NCBI RefSeq assembly: GCF_900099695.1
Contig: NZ_FNCY01000028.1
Span: 1 to 42,732 of the forward strand
Length of the DNA: 42,732 nucleotides
Source: Propionivibrio dicarboxylicus
GTDB taxonomy: Bacteria > Pseudomonadota > Gammaproteobacteria > Burkholderiales > Rhodocyclaceae
Direction of reading: 5' to 3'
Both the position numbers and the translations under genes were made by a program. The first letter of the stretch is position 1; each line of letters opens with the position of its first letter. This document shows, piece after piece, positions 15,543 through 26,003 of the stretch. The notes beneath the pieces are model-generated. The model was given only the letters and a program-made list of their open reading frames with translations. It ran no database searches and was not told where the DNA came from.

Positions 15543-15544
15543 GC

Positions 15545-16369
15545 TTATTTCCCTCCAAAGATTCTCTTGAGCAGGCCGGGTTTTTCATAGTCGACGAAGC
15601 GCAAGGGCTTGTCTTCCTTGCCGAGGAAGCGATCGACGATGTCGAAATAGGCATCGGAAACGTCGCTGCCTTTCAGGTGAATCGCCGGCGCCCCCTGGTT
15701 CGAGGACTGCAGCACCAATTCCGATTCGGGCACGACACCGATGATCTTGACCCGCAGGATCTCGTGGATGTCCTTGTACGAAAGCATTTCGCCATCCTCG
15801 ACACGCTTGGGCGAGTAGCGGGTAATCAGCAGATGTTCCTTGACCGGTTCACCGCCCGCGATGGCGCGCCGCGATTTGGCCTGGATGATGCCGAGAATGC
15901 GATCGGAGTCACGCACGGACGAGACTTCCGGGTTGGTCACGATCAGGGCTTCGTCGGCGAAGGTCAGCGCCATGATTGCGCCATGCTCGATGCCGGCCGG
16001 GGAGTCGCAGACGATGTAGTCGAAGCCCATGTGCTCGAGCTCCTTGAGCACCTTTTCGACGCCTTCTTCGGTCAGCGCATCCTTGTCGCGTGTCTGCGAG
16101 GCCGGCAGCACATAAAGGTTGTCGTTGCCGCAATGCTTGTCCTTGATCAGGGCCTGCGACAGCGTCGCTTCGCCATTGATCACATTGATCAGGTCATAGA
16201 CCACCCGCCGCTCGCAGCCCATGATCAGGTCGAGATTACGCAGGCCGACGTCGAAGTCGATCACCGCCGTCTTGAAGCCGCGCAAGGCGAGGCCGGACGA
16301 AAAGCTGGCGCTGGTGGTGGTTTTGCCGACGCCACCCTTGCCGGAAGTAACAACAACGATGCGAGTCAA
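15545..16369 (-). CDS. minD: Septum site-determining ATPase MinD
   Basis: The 274-aa product starts [18 protein letters not shown], with the deviant Walker A motif KGGVGKTT at residues 11-18. Further ParA/MinD family motifs follow ([10 protein letters not shown], then [11 protein letters not shown]). The C-terminal amphipathic membrane-targeting helix is present ([13 protein letters not shown]). MinD binds the inner membrane when ATP-bound, recruits MinC and oscillates under MinE. It lies 80 bp after minC and 2 bp before minE. Length and all motifs are normal. Confidence 0.98.
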   Translation of the reverse strand: MTRIVVVTSGKGGVGKTTTSASFSSGLALRGFKTAVIDFDVGLRNLDLIMGCERRVVYDLINVINGEATLSQALIKDKHCGNDNLYVLPASQTRDKDALTEEGVEKVLKELEHMGFDYIVCDSPAGIEHGAIMALTFADEALIVTNPEVSSVRDSDRILGIIQAKSRRAIAGGEPVKEHLLITRYSPKRVEDGEMLSYKDIHEILRVKIIGVVPESELVLQSSNQGAPAIHLKGSDVSDAYFDIVDRFLGKEDKPLRFVDYEKPGLLKRIFGGK

Positions 16370-16448
16370 GGATGTCTCTCCGTGAAAAAGGGCAGAATTT
16401 TACCTGTTGCCGGGAATTTCTCCGAATCGCCGCCCGACGGGGGCTCCG

Positions 16449-17252
16449 TCAATCGGTCGATAGCGCCTCGATAACCAGGCTGGAAGCGCCTTCCGCGCCA
16501 CCGGCGAGGCGGATCTGCGTCGGCCGTCCGGCGAGCCGTTCGGGCACGCCGGCCTCGAAGGTGCGGTAGACGCCGGCGATCGATACCAGCTCGGGCTCGA
16601 AACGTGTGGTGAAGATGCGTGCCTCGGTCGAGCCGCTGGCGCCAGCCAGGGCACGTCCGCGCAGCGGCGCGTAGATGTGGATGCTGCCGTCGGCGATGAC
16701 TTCGGCGCCGGCATTGACGGCGGCCAGCACGACCAGGTCGCCGCCGCGCGCGTAGGCCTGTTGTCCGGAACGAAGCGGACGGTCGATGACCAGCGTCGGC
16801 ACGGACACGGTTTTGACGATCGGGGGCGGCGGTGCCGGCGTCGGCGCCGGTTCGGCCTGAACGGGGGGCGCTTGAACGGGCTCGGCATGAACAGGGGCCG
16901 GCGGCACCGCATCTTCGCTCGCGCGGGCGGCGCGCTTGAACGCGGCGAAACTCGGCAATCCCGCCGTGGCGGCGCTCGTGCGCAGGGTTTCGGGGCCGCC
17001 CCGCACACCGATGACAGTCAGTCCGTGCGTGCCGAACAGGGCGCGCAAGGCCGCCCAGTCGGCGTCGCCGTCCTCAATCGCGTCCAGTTCCAAGACAGCG
17101 GCATCACCGTCGAAAAATGCGTCATCACCGAACAGCTCGGTGGCTGCTTTGGTCAGCGCTGCCGGCTGCAACGAGTGCAGCGTGACGCTGACCACCGGGA
17201 GCGTCGTTCCCTTGAACTCGATCAAGGAGCGTTTCTTGTTTGCACGTGCCAT
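16449..17252 (-). CDS. minC: Septum site-determining inhibitor MinC
   Basis: The 267-aa product has the two MinC domains. The N-terminal FtsZ-inhibiting domain spans ~1-110 ([19 protein letters not shown]...). A Pro/Ala/Glu-rich linker follows (~110-155, [18 protein letters not shown]). The C-terminal beta-helix spans ~160-265 ([35 protein letters not shown]), which dimerises and binds MinD. It blocks FtsZ ring assembly near the poles. The linker is long, as is common in betaproteobacteria. It heads minCDE; 160 bp separate it from the ppc stop, where the operon promoter should lie, although no strong consensus was found. Confidence 0.95.
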   Translation of the reverse strand: MARANKKRSLIEFKGTTLPVVSVTLHSLQPAALTKAATELFGDDAFFDGDAAVLELDAIEDGDADWAALRALFGTHGLTVIGVRGGPETLRTSAATAGLPSFAAFKRAARASEDAVPPAPVHAEPVQAPPVQAEPAPTPAPPPPIVKTVSVPTLVIDRPLRSGQQAYARGGDLVVLAAVNAGAEVIADGSIHIYAPLRGRALAGASGSTEARIFTTRFEPELVSIAGVYRTFEAGVPERLAGRPTQIRLAGGAEGASSLVIEALSTD

Positions 17253-17412
17253 AAGAGTGCTGCAGAAGCCAAAAGCTAGTCCGAAAGGGGGCGAAGTCTA
17301 GCGCAGACCGCAGACCGGCGCAAAAATGAGGCCGTCCCGGCGGCCGGCGCGTCGCCGCCGAAACCCGGCGAAGTCCAGCGAAGCCCAGCCGGTACCGGCC
17401 GGTGCCGCGCGC

Positions 17413-20184
17413 TTAGCCGCTATTGCGCAAGCCGGCGGCGATCCCGTTGATCGTCAGGTGGATGCCATGACGCAGGCGCTCGTCGCTCTCGCCGGCGCGG
17501 TGTCGGCGCAGCAACTCCACCTGCAGGTGGTTGAGCGGGTCCATGTACGGGAAGCGGTTGCGGATCGACCGTCGCAGCAGCGGATTGTCGGCAAGCAACT
17601 CCTCGCGCTCGGTGATCGCCAGGAGATGATGCCGCGTGCGTTCGAACTCGGCGCGGATGCGGCTGAAGATGTCGTTTCGCAGTACCGGGTCGCTGACCAG
17701 TTGCGCGTAGCGCGACGCAATCGTCATGTCGGCCTTGGCCATGACCATGTCCATGTTGGAGAGCAGGGTGCGGAAGAAGGGCCAGCGCGCGGCCATGCGG
17801 CGCAAGACGGCGAGTCCCTCGGGATGGTCCTTGAGCCAGCCCTCGACGGCGCTGCCGAATCCGTACCAGCCGGGCAGCATCAAGCGGCATTGCGCCCAGC
17901 CGAAAACCCAGGGGATGGCCCGCAAATCCTCGATGCGCTCGGTCGGCTTGCGCGATGTCGGCCGGCTGCCGATATTTAATCCGGATATTTCGGCGATCGG
18001 CGTCGATTCGCGGAAATAGCGCGTGAAGTCCTTGCTTTCATAGACCAGGCGGCGATAGGCCTGGAAGGCCCGCTGCGAGAGCGATTCGAGCACCTCGCGG
18101 AATACTTCGGGTTCGGTTTCGAGTTCGAGGTCGAGCAGGGTCGCTTCGAGCGTTGCGGCGATCATGATCTCCAGATTGCGGCGCCCGACTTCCGGATTGG
18201 AATACTTCGACGAGATGACTTCGCCTTGTTCGGTGATCCGGATCTGGCCGGAGACGGCGCCGGCGGGCTGCGCGAGGATCGCCTGGTAGCTGGGTCCGCC
18301 ACCGCGTCCGACCGATCCGCCGCGGCCGTGGAAGAGCCGCAGTCGAATGCCCGCGGCATCGAACACCCGCGCCAGTTCGACCTCGACCTTGTACAACTCC
18401 CAGCCGGAGGTGAGGAAGCCGCCGTCCTTGTTGCTGTCCGAATAGCCGAGCATGACCTCCTGTTCGTCGGCGCGGGAGGCCAGCAAGGCACGATAGACCG
18501 GCAACGCGAACAGGCGCTGCATGATTGCCGGGCCGTTGCGCAGATCCTTGATCGTTTCGAATAGCGGAATGATGTTGAGCGCCAGTTGCGGCGAACCGCC
18601 GGCCGGAGACGCCGGCATCAGCAGCCCGGCTTCCTTGAGCAGCAAAGCCACTTCGAGGATGTCCGAGACGCCGTCGGTCTTCGAAATGATGACATTCGGC
18701 AAGGCGGTATTGCCGTAGCGGGCGCGTAGTGCCCGCGCCGCGAAGAAAATCGACAACTCGCCCTGGGTCTCGTCGGCGTAGTCGAGATGCGGCGAGTAGA
18801 GCGGGCGCGGGCTGGCGATCTCCTCGGCAAGCAAGGCGATGCGCTCGTCCTCGGCGAGCGCCAGATAATCCGGCACGCGGCCGGCGCGGGCGAGCAGTTC
18901 GGCAACCGTGCGTTCATGCACTTCGGAATTCTGGCGCAAATCGATCGGCGCCAGATGGAAACCGAACAGCTGAACCGCTCGCACCAGGCGCCGCAGCCTG
19001 CCGCCGGCGATCAGCGCCGCACCGTGTTGGCATAAGGAGTCGGAAAGCACGACGAGGTCGGCGTGCAATTCGGCGGCGTTGCCGTAGGGCGCCAGGGCGC
19101 CGACCGCATGGCGTAGCGCATCGTGGTGGCCGAATGCCTTGGCGGTCGCCTCCAGGCGCGCGTAGATGCCGGTCAGTGCACGCCGGTAAGGTTCGTCGGC
19201 GCGGTGCGGCGATTGGTCCGGGGACGCGTCGGCGAGCGCCTGAAGTTCAGGCGAAACCTCAAGCAGCCGGCGCGACAGCGGCAGTTCGGCGCCCAGCGCA
19301 TGGACTTCCGTGAGATAGAAATCGAGCGCGGCCGTCGATTGCAGGTGCAGGGCCGTCTTCAGGATGTCTGCGGTGACGAAGGGATTGCCGTCGCGGTCGC
19401 CGCCGATCCAGCTGCCGACGCGGAAGAAGGATGGCAATTCCCAGTCGTCACCGGGAAAGGAGGCCTTGAGCATGTCCTGCAACTGGCCGTAGAGACGCGG
19501 CAATTCGGCGAAGAAGGTGTCGTCGTAATAACTGATCCCGTTCTTGATTTCGTCGACGACGGCCAGGCGGTTGGGCCGCACCATGCGGGTCCGCCAGAGT
19601 CTGAGGACGGCACGGCGCAAGGCGAGATCGTTGTCCTCCTGTTCCTCGGGCGTGAATTGCAGGCGGTCGCGTCGGTCGAGCAAGCCGGCGATCTCGTGCT
19701 GGCACTGCAGGATCGATTTGCGCGAGACCTCGGTCGGATGCGCCGTCAGCACGGGCGAGAGCAGGGCGACATCGAAGAACTGGCGCAGCGCCTTGACCGC
19801 CACGCCCGCCTCCTGCAAGCGGTCGAAGGCGTGCTTGAGGCTGCCCATCTGCGGTGCCGAGCCCATGCGGTCGTGCGCGCGCCGCCGACGGATGTGATGC
19901 TGGTCCTCGGCGATGTTGGCAAGATGCAGAAAGAAACTGAAAGCACGAACGACCTGGATCATCGTGTCGCGCGGCAATTCGTTCAGGAGCGTTTCGACGC
20001 CCGAGGCGACCAGCTGATCCAGCCCACGTACCGGCTCCTGGTTCAGTTGCACCGAGATCTGGCGAACACGTTCGATGATGGCATAGACATCCTCGCCCTC
20101 CTGGTCGCGAACGGTATCGCCGAGCAGTCGGCCGAGCAGACGGATGTCGTCACGGAGCGGGAGATCTTTGTCGTTGGGCGACAT
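17413..20184 (-). CDS. ppc: Phosphoenolpyruvate carboxylase
   Basis: The ATG at 20184 (MSPNDKDLPL) gives 923 aa, the usual size; the frame stays open to an ATG at 20235, which is less likely. Catalytic motifs are intact: LTAHPTEVSRKS (His149), the FHGRGGSVGRGGGP loop and YSDSNKDGG. The conserved C-terminus reads TINGIAAGLRNSG. The enzyme adds bicarbonate to phosphoenolpyruvate to give oxaloacetate, refilling the TCA cycle in the cytoplasm. Its upstream region (20185-20567) is shared with the divergent TRAP binding-protein gene and holds a LysR-type operator about 100 bp from the start, so the LysR protein could also affect ppc, though this is untested. Confidence 0.97.
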   Translation of the reverse strand: MSPNDKDLPLRDDIRLLGRLLGDTVRDQEGEDVYAIIERVRQISVQLNQEPVRGLDQLVASGVETLLNELPRDTMIQVVRAFSFFLHLANIAEDQHHIRRRRAHDRMGSAPQMGSLKHAFDRLQEAGVAVKALRQFFDVALLSPVLTAHPTEVSRKSILQCQHEIAGLLDRRDRLQFTPEEQEDNDLALRRAVLRLWRTRMVRPNRLAVVDEIKNGISYYDDTFFAELPRLYGQLQDMLKASFPGDDWELPSFFRVGSWIGGDRDGNPFVTADILKTALHLQSTAALDFYLTEVHALGAELPLSRRLLEVSPELQALADASPDQSPHRADEPYRRALTGIYARLEATAKAFGHHDALRHAVGALAPYGNAAELHADLVVLSDSLCQHGAALIAGGRLRRLVRAVQLFGFHLAPIDLRQNSEVHERTVAELLARAGRVPDYLALAEDERIALLAEEIASPRPLYSPHLDYADETQGELSIFFAARALRARYGNTALPNVIISKTDGVSDILEVALLLKEAGLLMPASPAGGSPQLALNIIPLFETIKDLRNGPAIMQRLFALPVYRALLASRADEQEVMLGYSDSNKDGGFLTSGWELYKVEVELARVFDAAGIRLRLFHGRGGSVGRGGGPSYQAILAQPAGAVSGQIRITEQGEVISSKYSNPEVGRRNLEIMIAATLEATLLDLELETEPEVFREVLESLSQRAFQAYRRLVYESKDFTRYFRESTPIAEISGLNIGSRPTSRKPTERIEDLRAIPWVFGWAQCRLMLPGWYGFGSAVEGWLKDHPEGLAVLRRMAARWPFFRTLLSNMDMVMAKADMTIASRYAQLVSDPVLRNDIFSRIRAEFERTRHHLLAITEREELLADNPLLRRSIRNRFPYMDPLNHLQVELLRRHRAGESDERLRHGIHLTINGIAAGLRNSG

Positions 20185-21542
<1,358 letters not shown>

Positions 21543-21560
21543 AAGACAGTTCCTCAAGAT

Positions 21561-21595
21561 GCCCGCAGGTGTGATGCCACATCCGCGGGCTTTTT
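21561..21595 (+). terminator. Intrinsic terminator after the TRAP binding-protein gene
   Basis: GCCCGC (21561-21566) pairs with GCGGGC (21585-21590), extended by an inner stem GGTGTG/CACATC, and is followed by TTTTTC. The TRAP gene is therefore probably transcribed alone. Confidence 0.8.
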
Positions 21596-21733
21596 CTTGC
21601 AGAAACCCCTAGACTACGCCTTCGGCTGTCGTCTGCGAGTCGGTGCTGGCCGTGTCAGGCATGATTTCAAGCCTTCCGGCGAACGGCGCCTTGACTCGCG
21701 CGGATGGAATCATCATCGGTAGAGATCGGTGTC

Positions 21734-22615
21734 ATGGACATTAGGCAATTGAAATACTTTATCGCCGTTGCCGAGGAGCAGCACATCGGACGTGCCGCCG
21801 ACCGTTTGCACATCTCTCAGCCGCCGCTCACCCGTCAAATCCATGCGCTCGAGTCGGAACTCGGGGTCCTGCTGTTTACCCGGACGAAATGGGGCGTGAA
21901 GCTGACCCAGGTCGGCGAGTATCTGCTCGACCATGCGCGAGACATCAAGGCGCACGTCGAGCTGGTCAAGGAGCATGCGAAGCATGTGAGCAAGGGCCAG
22001 GTGGGACAGATCGATGCCGGCGTCTATGGGTCGGCCATGCTCAATGTCATTCCGCAGATTCTCGACTCGTTTTCGGCGAGCTATCCCGGCGTCAAAGTGG
22101 TGCTGCACACGCTCAACAAGGGACGCCAGATCGACGCCCTGCATCGCGGCCAGATCATGATTGCCTTCGAGCGCTATATTCCAAAGTCGAAAGGGCTGAA
22201 AATCGAACTGGTCTGCGCGGAACCGCTCTGCGTCGCCCTGAACGAACGGAATCCGCTGTCGAAGCTTCCTTCCATCCGGATGGACCAATTGCGCGGCGAG
22301 CCGATCATCGGCGAGGTTGTGCCGAGCGTTGCGGTCAAGCAGCTATTTGATCGGCATTGTTTCGAGCCGATCGTGGCGCAAAAGTCCGAGGACATGATTT
22401 CCGCCGCAGTCATGGTGGCGGGCGGCTTCGGAACGGCGGTCGTTCCCGCTTCGCTGCAGAATCTGCAATTGCCCAACGTGGTCTTCAGGCCGCTGGAAGA
22501 AGGCGCTGAAACGCTCATCGAACTTCATTGTGCGTATCGCTCCGATGAGAGTTCGCCGCTGTTGCATGCCTTGTTGAAAACGGTTCGGGAATACGACCGC
22601 ATGACGGGTGCCTGA
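21734..22615 (+). CDS. LysR-family transcriptional regulator
   Basis: The ATG at 21734 gives 293 aa with the standard LysR start MDIRQLKYFIAVAEEQHIGRAA; the frame is open a little further upstream. Residues 1-60 form the winged helix-turn-helix (RAADRLHISQPPLTRQIHALESELGV). The rest is the two-lobed inducer-binding domain (GQVGQIDAGVYGSAML, ...AVMVAGGFGTAVVPASLQNL). It lies between two LysR-type operators with identical layout (20282-20324 and 24698-24740), one before the TRAP gene and one before the cupin/epimerase genes. It is therefore the likely common regulator of this sugar-acid cluster. The inducer is unknown. Confidence 0.95.
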   Translation: MDIRQLKYFIAVAEEQHIGRAADRLHISQPPLTRQIHALESELGVLLFTRTKWGVKLTQVGEYLLDHARDIKAHVELVKEHAKHVSKGQVGQIDAGVYGSAMLNVIPQILDSFSASYPGVKVVLHTLNKGRQIDALHRGQIMIAFERYIPKSKGLKIELVCAEPLCVALNERNPLSKLPSIRMDQLRGEPIIGEVVPSVAVKQLFDRHCFEPIVAQKSEDMISAAVMVAGGFGTAVVPASLQNLQLPNVVFRPLEEGAETLIELHCAYRSDESSPLLHALLKTVREYDRMTGA

Positions 22616-22647
22616 AATCTTCGGCGGCGCCGATGCAGTCTTGCCTC

Positions 22648-23343
22648 CTAGCCGCGAGCCGCGATGGCACTCGCCAGCGTTTGCCTGAAACGCACGCAGG
22701 CGTCGGCGATGCTGTCCGGCTGGCGAAAAACGGTGAATACGCCGGTGATGAAGACTTCAGCGCCTTTGCGTGCGCATTCGATGGCATTGGGATAGTCCAC
22801 CCCGCCGTCGATGGAGACGAGAAAGTCGACGTCATGCGCCTTGCGCAGGGCGATGAGCGCGTCCAGGCGCTCCAGGCTGTCCGTCATGAATCGCTGTCCC
22901 GCGTAGCCGGGCTCGACGGTCATCAGGACGACATAATCGACAAAGCGAATGACCGGTTCGATGACCGAGATCGGCTGGCTCGGGTTGATGACGACGCCGG
23001 CTTTCATTCCCATGTCGCGAATCGTCGTCAGGATTCTGCGCGAGAAATGGGTGGCGTCCATGTGAAAGCTGACCCAGTCGGCTCCGTTGTCCTTCAATAG
23101 CGGCAGATAGCTCATCGGATCGGTCACCATGAGATGGACGTCGGTGACCATCTGCGGGTATTTCTCCTTCAGTTCGCGGACGATTCTTACCGGGAAGCAC
23201 AGGTTCGGGACGTAGTGTCCGTCCATGATGTCGATGTGAAACCAGTCGGCGCCGCCCTGAACGAGTTCTTCGACTTGCGCACCGAGTTCGGTGAAGGCGC
23301 AGTTCGCCAGCGATGGCGCGTTGATGATTCGTTGGGCAGTCAT
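22648..23343 (-). CDS. Ribulose-phosphate 3-epimerase family protein (possibly a specialised hexulose/pentulose-phosphate epimerase)
   Basis: The 231-aa TIM-barrel protein carries the family motifs: INAPSLANCAF (beta-1), WFHIDIMDGHYVPN with metal-binding His and Asp, VTDVHLMV (second metal His and substrate site), VEPGYAGQRF, and VSIDGGVDYPNA with the catalytic Asp. It interconverts C3 epimers of ketose phosphates. The gene lies outside the usual Calvin or pentose-phosphate context. It starts 3 bp after the IolB/KduI-like gene, so a role on a pathway-specific sugar phosphate (as with AlsE) is likely. It is the last gene of the minus-strand group controlled from 24698-24740. Confidence 0.88.
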   Translation of the reverse strand: MTAQRIINAPSLANCAFTELGAQVEELVQGGADWFHIDIMDGHYVPNLCFPVRIVRELKEKYPQMVTDVHLMVTDPMSYLPLLKDNGADWVSFHMDATHFSRRILTTIRDMGMKAGVVINPSQPISVIEPVIRFVDYVVLMTVEPGYAGQRFMTDSLERLDALIALRKAHDVDFLVSIDGGVDYPNAIECARKGAEVFITGVFTVFRQPDSIADACVRFRQTLASAIAARG

Positions 23344-23346
23344 TGG

Positions 23347-24099
23347 CTATTCCAGTCTGTTGCCATAGATTTCCTGCGTGTGCAGGTCCATGAAATTTCG
23401 ATCTTCGGCGCTTGTGCTGACCATGCAATAGACGTAGCGAATGCCCGTTTTCGGGCAGCCGACATTGGGGTGATACCCGGACGGAATGCTAATGACATGG
23501 CCGTTCTGTACCAGGGCGACGTTGGCCTTACGCATGTCGTCATAGACGCATTGCAATCCGAAGCCATCGTCCATGTTGAAATAGACGTAAACTTCCTCGC
23601 GTTTTTCGCCGTGCTCGTGCGGCGGCCATGCCGTCCATCCGCCGGGCGCGCCGTAGCATATTCCCATCAGGAAACGGCTCGAATCGAACTTTTCGTCGAT
23701 GCAATTCCAGACTTCGCGGCGTGTCCCGAGTTCGGTTTTGCCGTAGGTCTTGTGTCGGTCATCGGCATCGACATCCTTGAAGCGGATATGCGCGAAGGAG
23801 GTACGCCGTTGGCAAGGCGCGCCGTAGCGAATGAGGACCGCAGGGCCGCCTTGAAGCCTTATTTCACTATTGATCGGCAGGTACAGCATATCGCCGAGTT
23901 CGGCCGTTCCCGCGGTGTCCAGGCAGTGATAGGACAGGTTTCCGTCGATGACGACGAGGCAGAGTTCCTCTGCGCCGCTGTTGAGCACGACTGCGGAAGA
24001 GGAAATTTCGACACGCTGAAGACTGGTATGGACGAGTCCCATGTCGGCAGGTTTGAGAAGATCGAGCGTCTCGTCTGGCTTGAAATGATATTTGGGCAT
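23347..24099 (-). CDS. IolB/KduI-like sugar-acid isomerase (bicupin)
   Basis: From the ATG at 24099 (MPKYHFKPDETLDLL) the product is 250 aa. It has two cupin halves. The second is well marked: GGWTAWPPHEHGEKREEVYVYF, with the His/His/Glu metal-binding set, and VISIPSGYHPNVG, the last metal His. This pattern fits IolB (5-deoxy-glucuronate isomerase) and KduI (5-keto-4-deoxyuronate isomerase). Both turn uronate-like rings into open-chain keto acids. The other inositol (iolCDE) or pectin (kdu) genes are absent, so the substrate is open. It sits 3 bp before the epimerase-like gene and after a small cupin, in one operon. Confidence 0.8.
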   Translation of the reverse strand: MPKYHFKPDETLDLLKPADMGLVHTSLQRVEISSSAVVLNSGAEELCLVVIDGNLSYHCLDTAGTAELGDMLYLPINSEIRLQGGPAVLIRYGAPCQRRTSFAHIRFKDVDADDRHKTYGKTELGTRREVWNCIDEKFDSSRFLMGICYGAPGGWTAWPPHEHGEKREEVYVYFNMDDGFGLQCVYDDMRKANVALVQNGHVISIPSGYHPNVGCPKTGIRYVYCMVSTSAEDRNFMDLHTQEIYGNRLE

Positions 24100-24205
24100 T
24101 TTCGTATCCGACCCTCTGTCTGTCTTTGGCGTGATCGATGTTGCTGGTCGCCGGGGGAATTGCTGTCTGGCGCTGCTTACGTGCAATGGCCTGCCGGGGC
24201 GCCGC

Positions 24206-24541
24206 CTATTTCGGGAAGTGGTAGATGAACACCCTCAGGTTATCCTTCCCGATCTTTCGAATGGCATGCGGCACGCCGGCGGGCGCATACATCGCACATC
24301 CCGGCGCCAGGTCGTATTCGGCATCGTCGACCTTCATTTTTCCGTAGCCGCTGATGACGTAGAAACCCTCGTGGTCGTCGTGCACTCCCGGCGTCGGGTA
24401 CTCTTCCCCAAAAAACACGTTGAGCATCGCCGAGCATGCCGAGATCGGGGTGTTGAGGTCGTTGAAGATCGGGAAGCTCAGCGCGCCCGGATATTCCTTG
24501 CGATCACTCTCGTCGGGATGCGCAACGTAGGTTTCAGCCAT
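24206..24541 (-). CDS. Small single-domain cupin protein
   Basis: From the ATG at 24541 (MAETYVAHPDESDRKEYPGA) the product is 111 aa; GGA lies about 9 nt upstream. An ATG at 24559 would add six residues. Cupin motif 1 reads TPGVHDDHEGFYVISGYGKMKV, with the metal His and Glu. Motif 2 reads PGCAMYAPAGVPHAIRKIG, with the last His. Such proteins are isomerases, dioxygenase relatives or sugar-binding proteins; the activity is not fixed by sequence. It is the first gene of the minus-strand sugar-acid group. Its promoter region contains the LysR-type operator at 24698-24740. Confidence 0.85.
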   Translation of the reverse strand: MAETYVAHPDESDRKEYPGALSFPIFNDLNTPISACSAMLNVFFGEEYPTPGVHDDHEGFYVISGYGKMKVDDAEYDLAPGCAMYAPAGVPHAIRKIGKDNLRVFIYHFPK

Positions 24542-24697
24542 TGTTTTTCCAGTACTCATCGCGGTTTGATCGGTCGCTTCGACTTGCGGTTCACGCGCTT
24601 CAGGTTATTACGCTGCCATCCGGGAGCGAATCCGTGGCTCGCCGTGAATCGTTCGTGCCGTGGTGAGTGGTATTTTTTATTTTCGTGGCATTCGAAT

Positions 24698-24740
24698 CAA
24701 ATACCATTTGGTCGCATCGCCGATACCCTCAAGGTATCAA
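24698..24740 (+). promoter_or_regulatory. LysR-type operator, site B
   Basis: CAAATACCATTTGG, ten bases, then GATACCCTCAAGGTATCAA. The second block contains ATAC-N7-GTAT with T-N11-A spacing and is a near-perfect dyad (GATACC/GGTATC). It matches site A (20282-20324) in both blocks and in spacing. It lies about 160 bp upstream of the small cupin gene on the minus strand. Confidence 0.65.
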
Positions 24741-24752
24741 GTGGGGCGGCAT

Positions 24753-24929
24753 CAGTGGCGACCGCACGGGGAGGGCGGCCGGCGACGCCCAGCCCTTCTG
24801 GAACGCCTCCAGGCGCTTCAGAAGAACCGTTACAACATCAAGGAAACGGCACGTGCCATGGGCGTGTCGCGGCCGACGATTTATCGCTGGATGCGAAAAA
24901 ACAATATCGTCATTACCAGGGTGTTGTGA
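24753..24929 (+). pseudogene. Remnant of a Fis-type helix-turn-helix (C-terminus of an NtrC-like activator)
   Basis: In this frame the last ~45 residues read ALLERLQALQKNRYNIKETARAMGVSRPTIYRWMRKNNI. This is a clear Fis-family DNA-binding helix-turn-helix, as found at the end of sigma-54-dependent activators such as AcoR. There is no ATG, GTG or TTG at a sensible place before it. The upstream part of the frame runs through the LysR-type operator and is not protein-like. The ATPase and sensor domains are missing. It is probably the leftover 3' end of a deleted activator gene; a tiny free-standing DNA-binding protein is less likely. Confidence 0.6.
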
Positions 24930-24967
24930 TGCGCATCCGCCCAGGGGGCGCACCTCGGCGTCGAGTC

Positions 24968-24990
24968 GGCCCCCGGCGTGGCCGGGGGGC
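24968..24990. terminator. GC-rich hairpin between converging transcripts
   Basis: GCCCCCGGC (24969-24977) pairs with GCCGGGGGG (24981-24989) around a 3-nt loop. There is no T-tract on either side, so it may only stabilise 3' ends or pause polymerase after the cytochrome-fusion gene (stop at 24999). Confidence 0.35.
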
Positions 24991-24998
24991 TCAGACCA

Positions 24999-26003
24999 TT
25001 ACTTCTGCGATTCGGTACGATACGCGTCGATAACGCGTTGCATCTTCTTCGACGGCTCGCCGATGGTGATGAACCCCAGCGGGCGGAGCACCTTGTCGGA
25101 TTGAATGATCTTCACTTTCTGTGCGTCGGCGAATCCACGACCGATTCCGCCGATGCCGCCGGGTGTACGCGCCACCGCATCATTCATCTCGCTGATGTTG
25201 CCGAGCGCGACCGCGTTTTGGGCATAGTCCTGGTTGGCCATGACCGCCTGCTTGATGAAACCGCGGGTGGCGCTGGTGAGCGAATCGGTAATCACCGTGA
25301 TCGCCAGATCCTGCCCGCCGACCTCTTTCCAGTTTCCGATCTTTCCGGTGTGAATGTCCCTGATCTGCTCGGGCGAGAGGCTTGCCACGGAATTGGATGC
25401 GTTGACGATGAAGGCGATTTCATCGCTCTTGATCACATGCATTTTCAGCTGCCTGATGTCGACGTCCTTTCCGCCGGTCTTCGCTGCCTGTACCGTCGTT
25501 TCGAGCGATGCGGATGACATCGCCGCGTCGCACTTGCCGTCGACGAGATCGGTCAGTCCTTTTCCGGCGTTGCTCACCGCGATGCCGACTGTATAACCGC
25601 TTGTCTTTTCGACGGCATCTTTGAGCGGCGCGACCAGACGATCGGCGACGGTCGCGGCACCGCAGAGCGCGACCTTTTCCTTGGGCGGTGCCACTCTGTC
25701 GCCGATTCTGCGGTGACATTGCGTGCATTTGTAAAACGCCTTGTCGCCATCGTGGCAGGCGAAACATGCGCCGTCACCATCGTGATCTTCCTTGGTCATC
25801 AGGGCTTTCTTCTTCGTCTGGAAGATGTCCGAATGACAGTCGTTGCACCTCAACCCGGCCGCGGCGTGCGTTCGTCCGTCGAAGATGACCTTGCCTTCTC
25901 CGCCGCCACCGTAGGACAGGGTGCTGCGACCGTCGACGGAGAATGCGCTGCCGGCGAAAAAGAGCATGAGCACTATGCCCAGTCCCTGTAAAAGCTTCTT
26001 CAT
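24999..26003 (-). CDS. Triheme cytochrome c domain fused to a PstS-like periplasmic binding domain
   Basis: The ATG at 26003 (MKKLLQGLGIVLMLFF) is preceded by AAGGAG and gives 334 aa with a signal peptide. Three haem-binding motifs follow: CNDCH (53-57), CFACH (80-84) and CTQCH (93-97). Their spacing and extra His residues (THAAAG, KEDHDGD) recall c7-type triheme domains. From about residue 108 to the end is a PstS-type binding domain (GAATVADRLVAPLKDAVEKTSGYTV, VDGKCDAAMSSASLETTVQAA, LSPEQIRDIHTGKIGNWKEVGG). The protein is thus a periplasmic electron carrier joined to a ligand-binding module, an uncommon fusion. It may link substrate binding to extracytoplasmic electron transfer, together with the FMN dehydrogenase encoded upstream. 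Role inferred. Confidence 0.88.
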   Translation of the reverse strand: MKKLLQGLGIVLMLFFAGSAFSVDGRSTLSYGGGGEGKVIFDGRTHAAAGLRCNDCHSDIFQTKKKALMTKEDHDGDGACFACHDGDKAFYKCTQCHRRIGDRVAPPKEKVALCGAATVADRLVAPLKDAVEKTSGYTVGIAVSNAGKGLTDLVDGKCDAAMSSASLETTVQAAKTGGKDVDIRQLKMHVIKSDEIAFIVNASNSVASLSPEQIRDIHTGKIGNWKEVGGQDLAITVITDSLTSATRGFIKQAVMANQDYAQNAVALGNISEMNDAVARTPGGIGGIGRGFADAQKVKIIQSDKVLRPLGFITIGEPSKKMQRVIDAYRTESQK

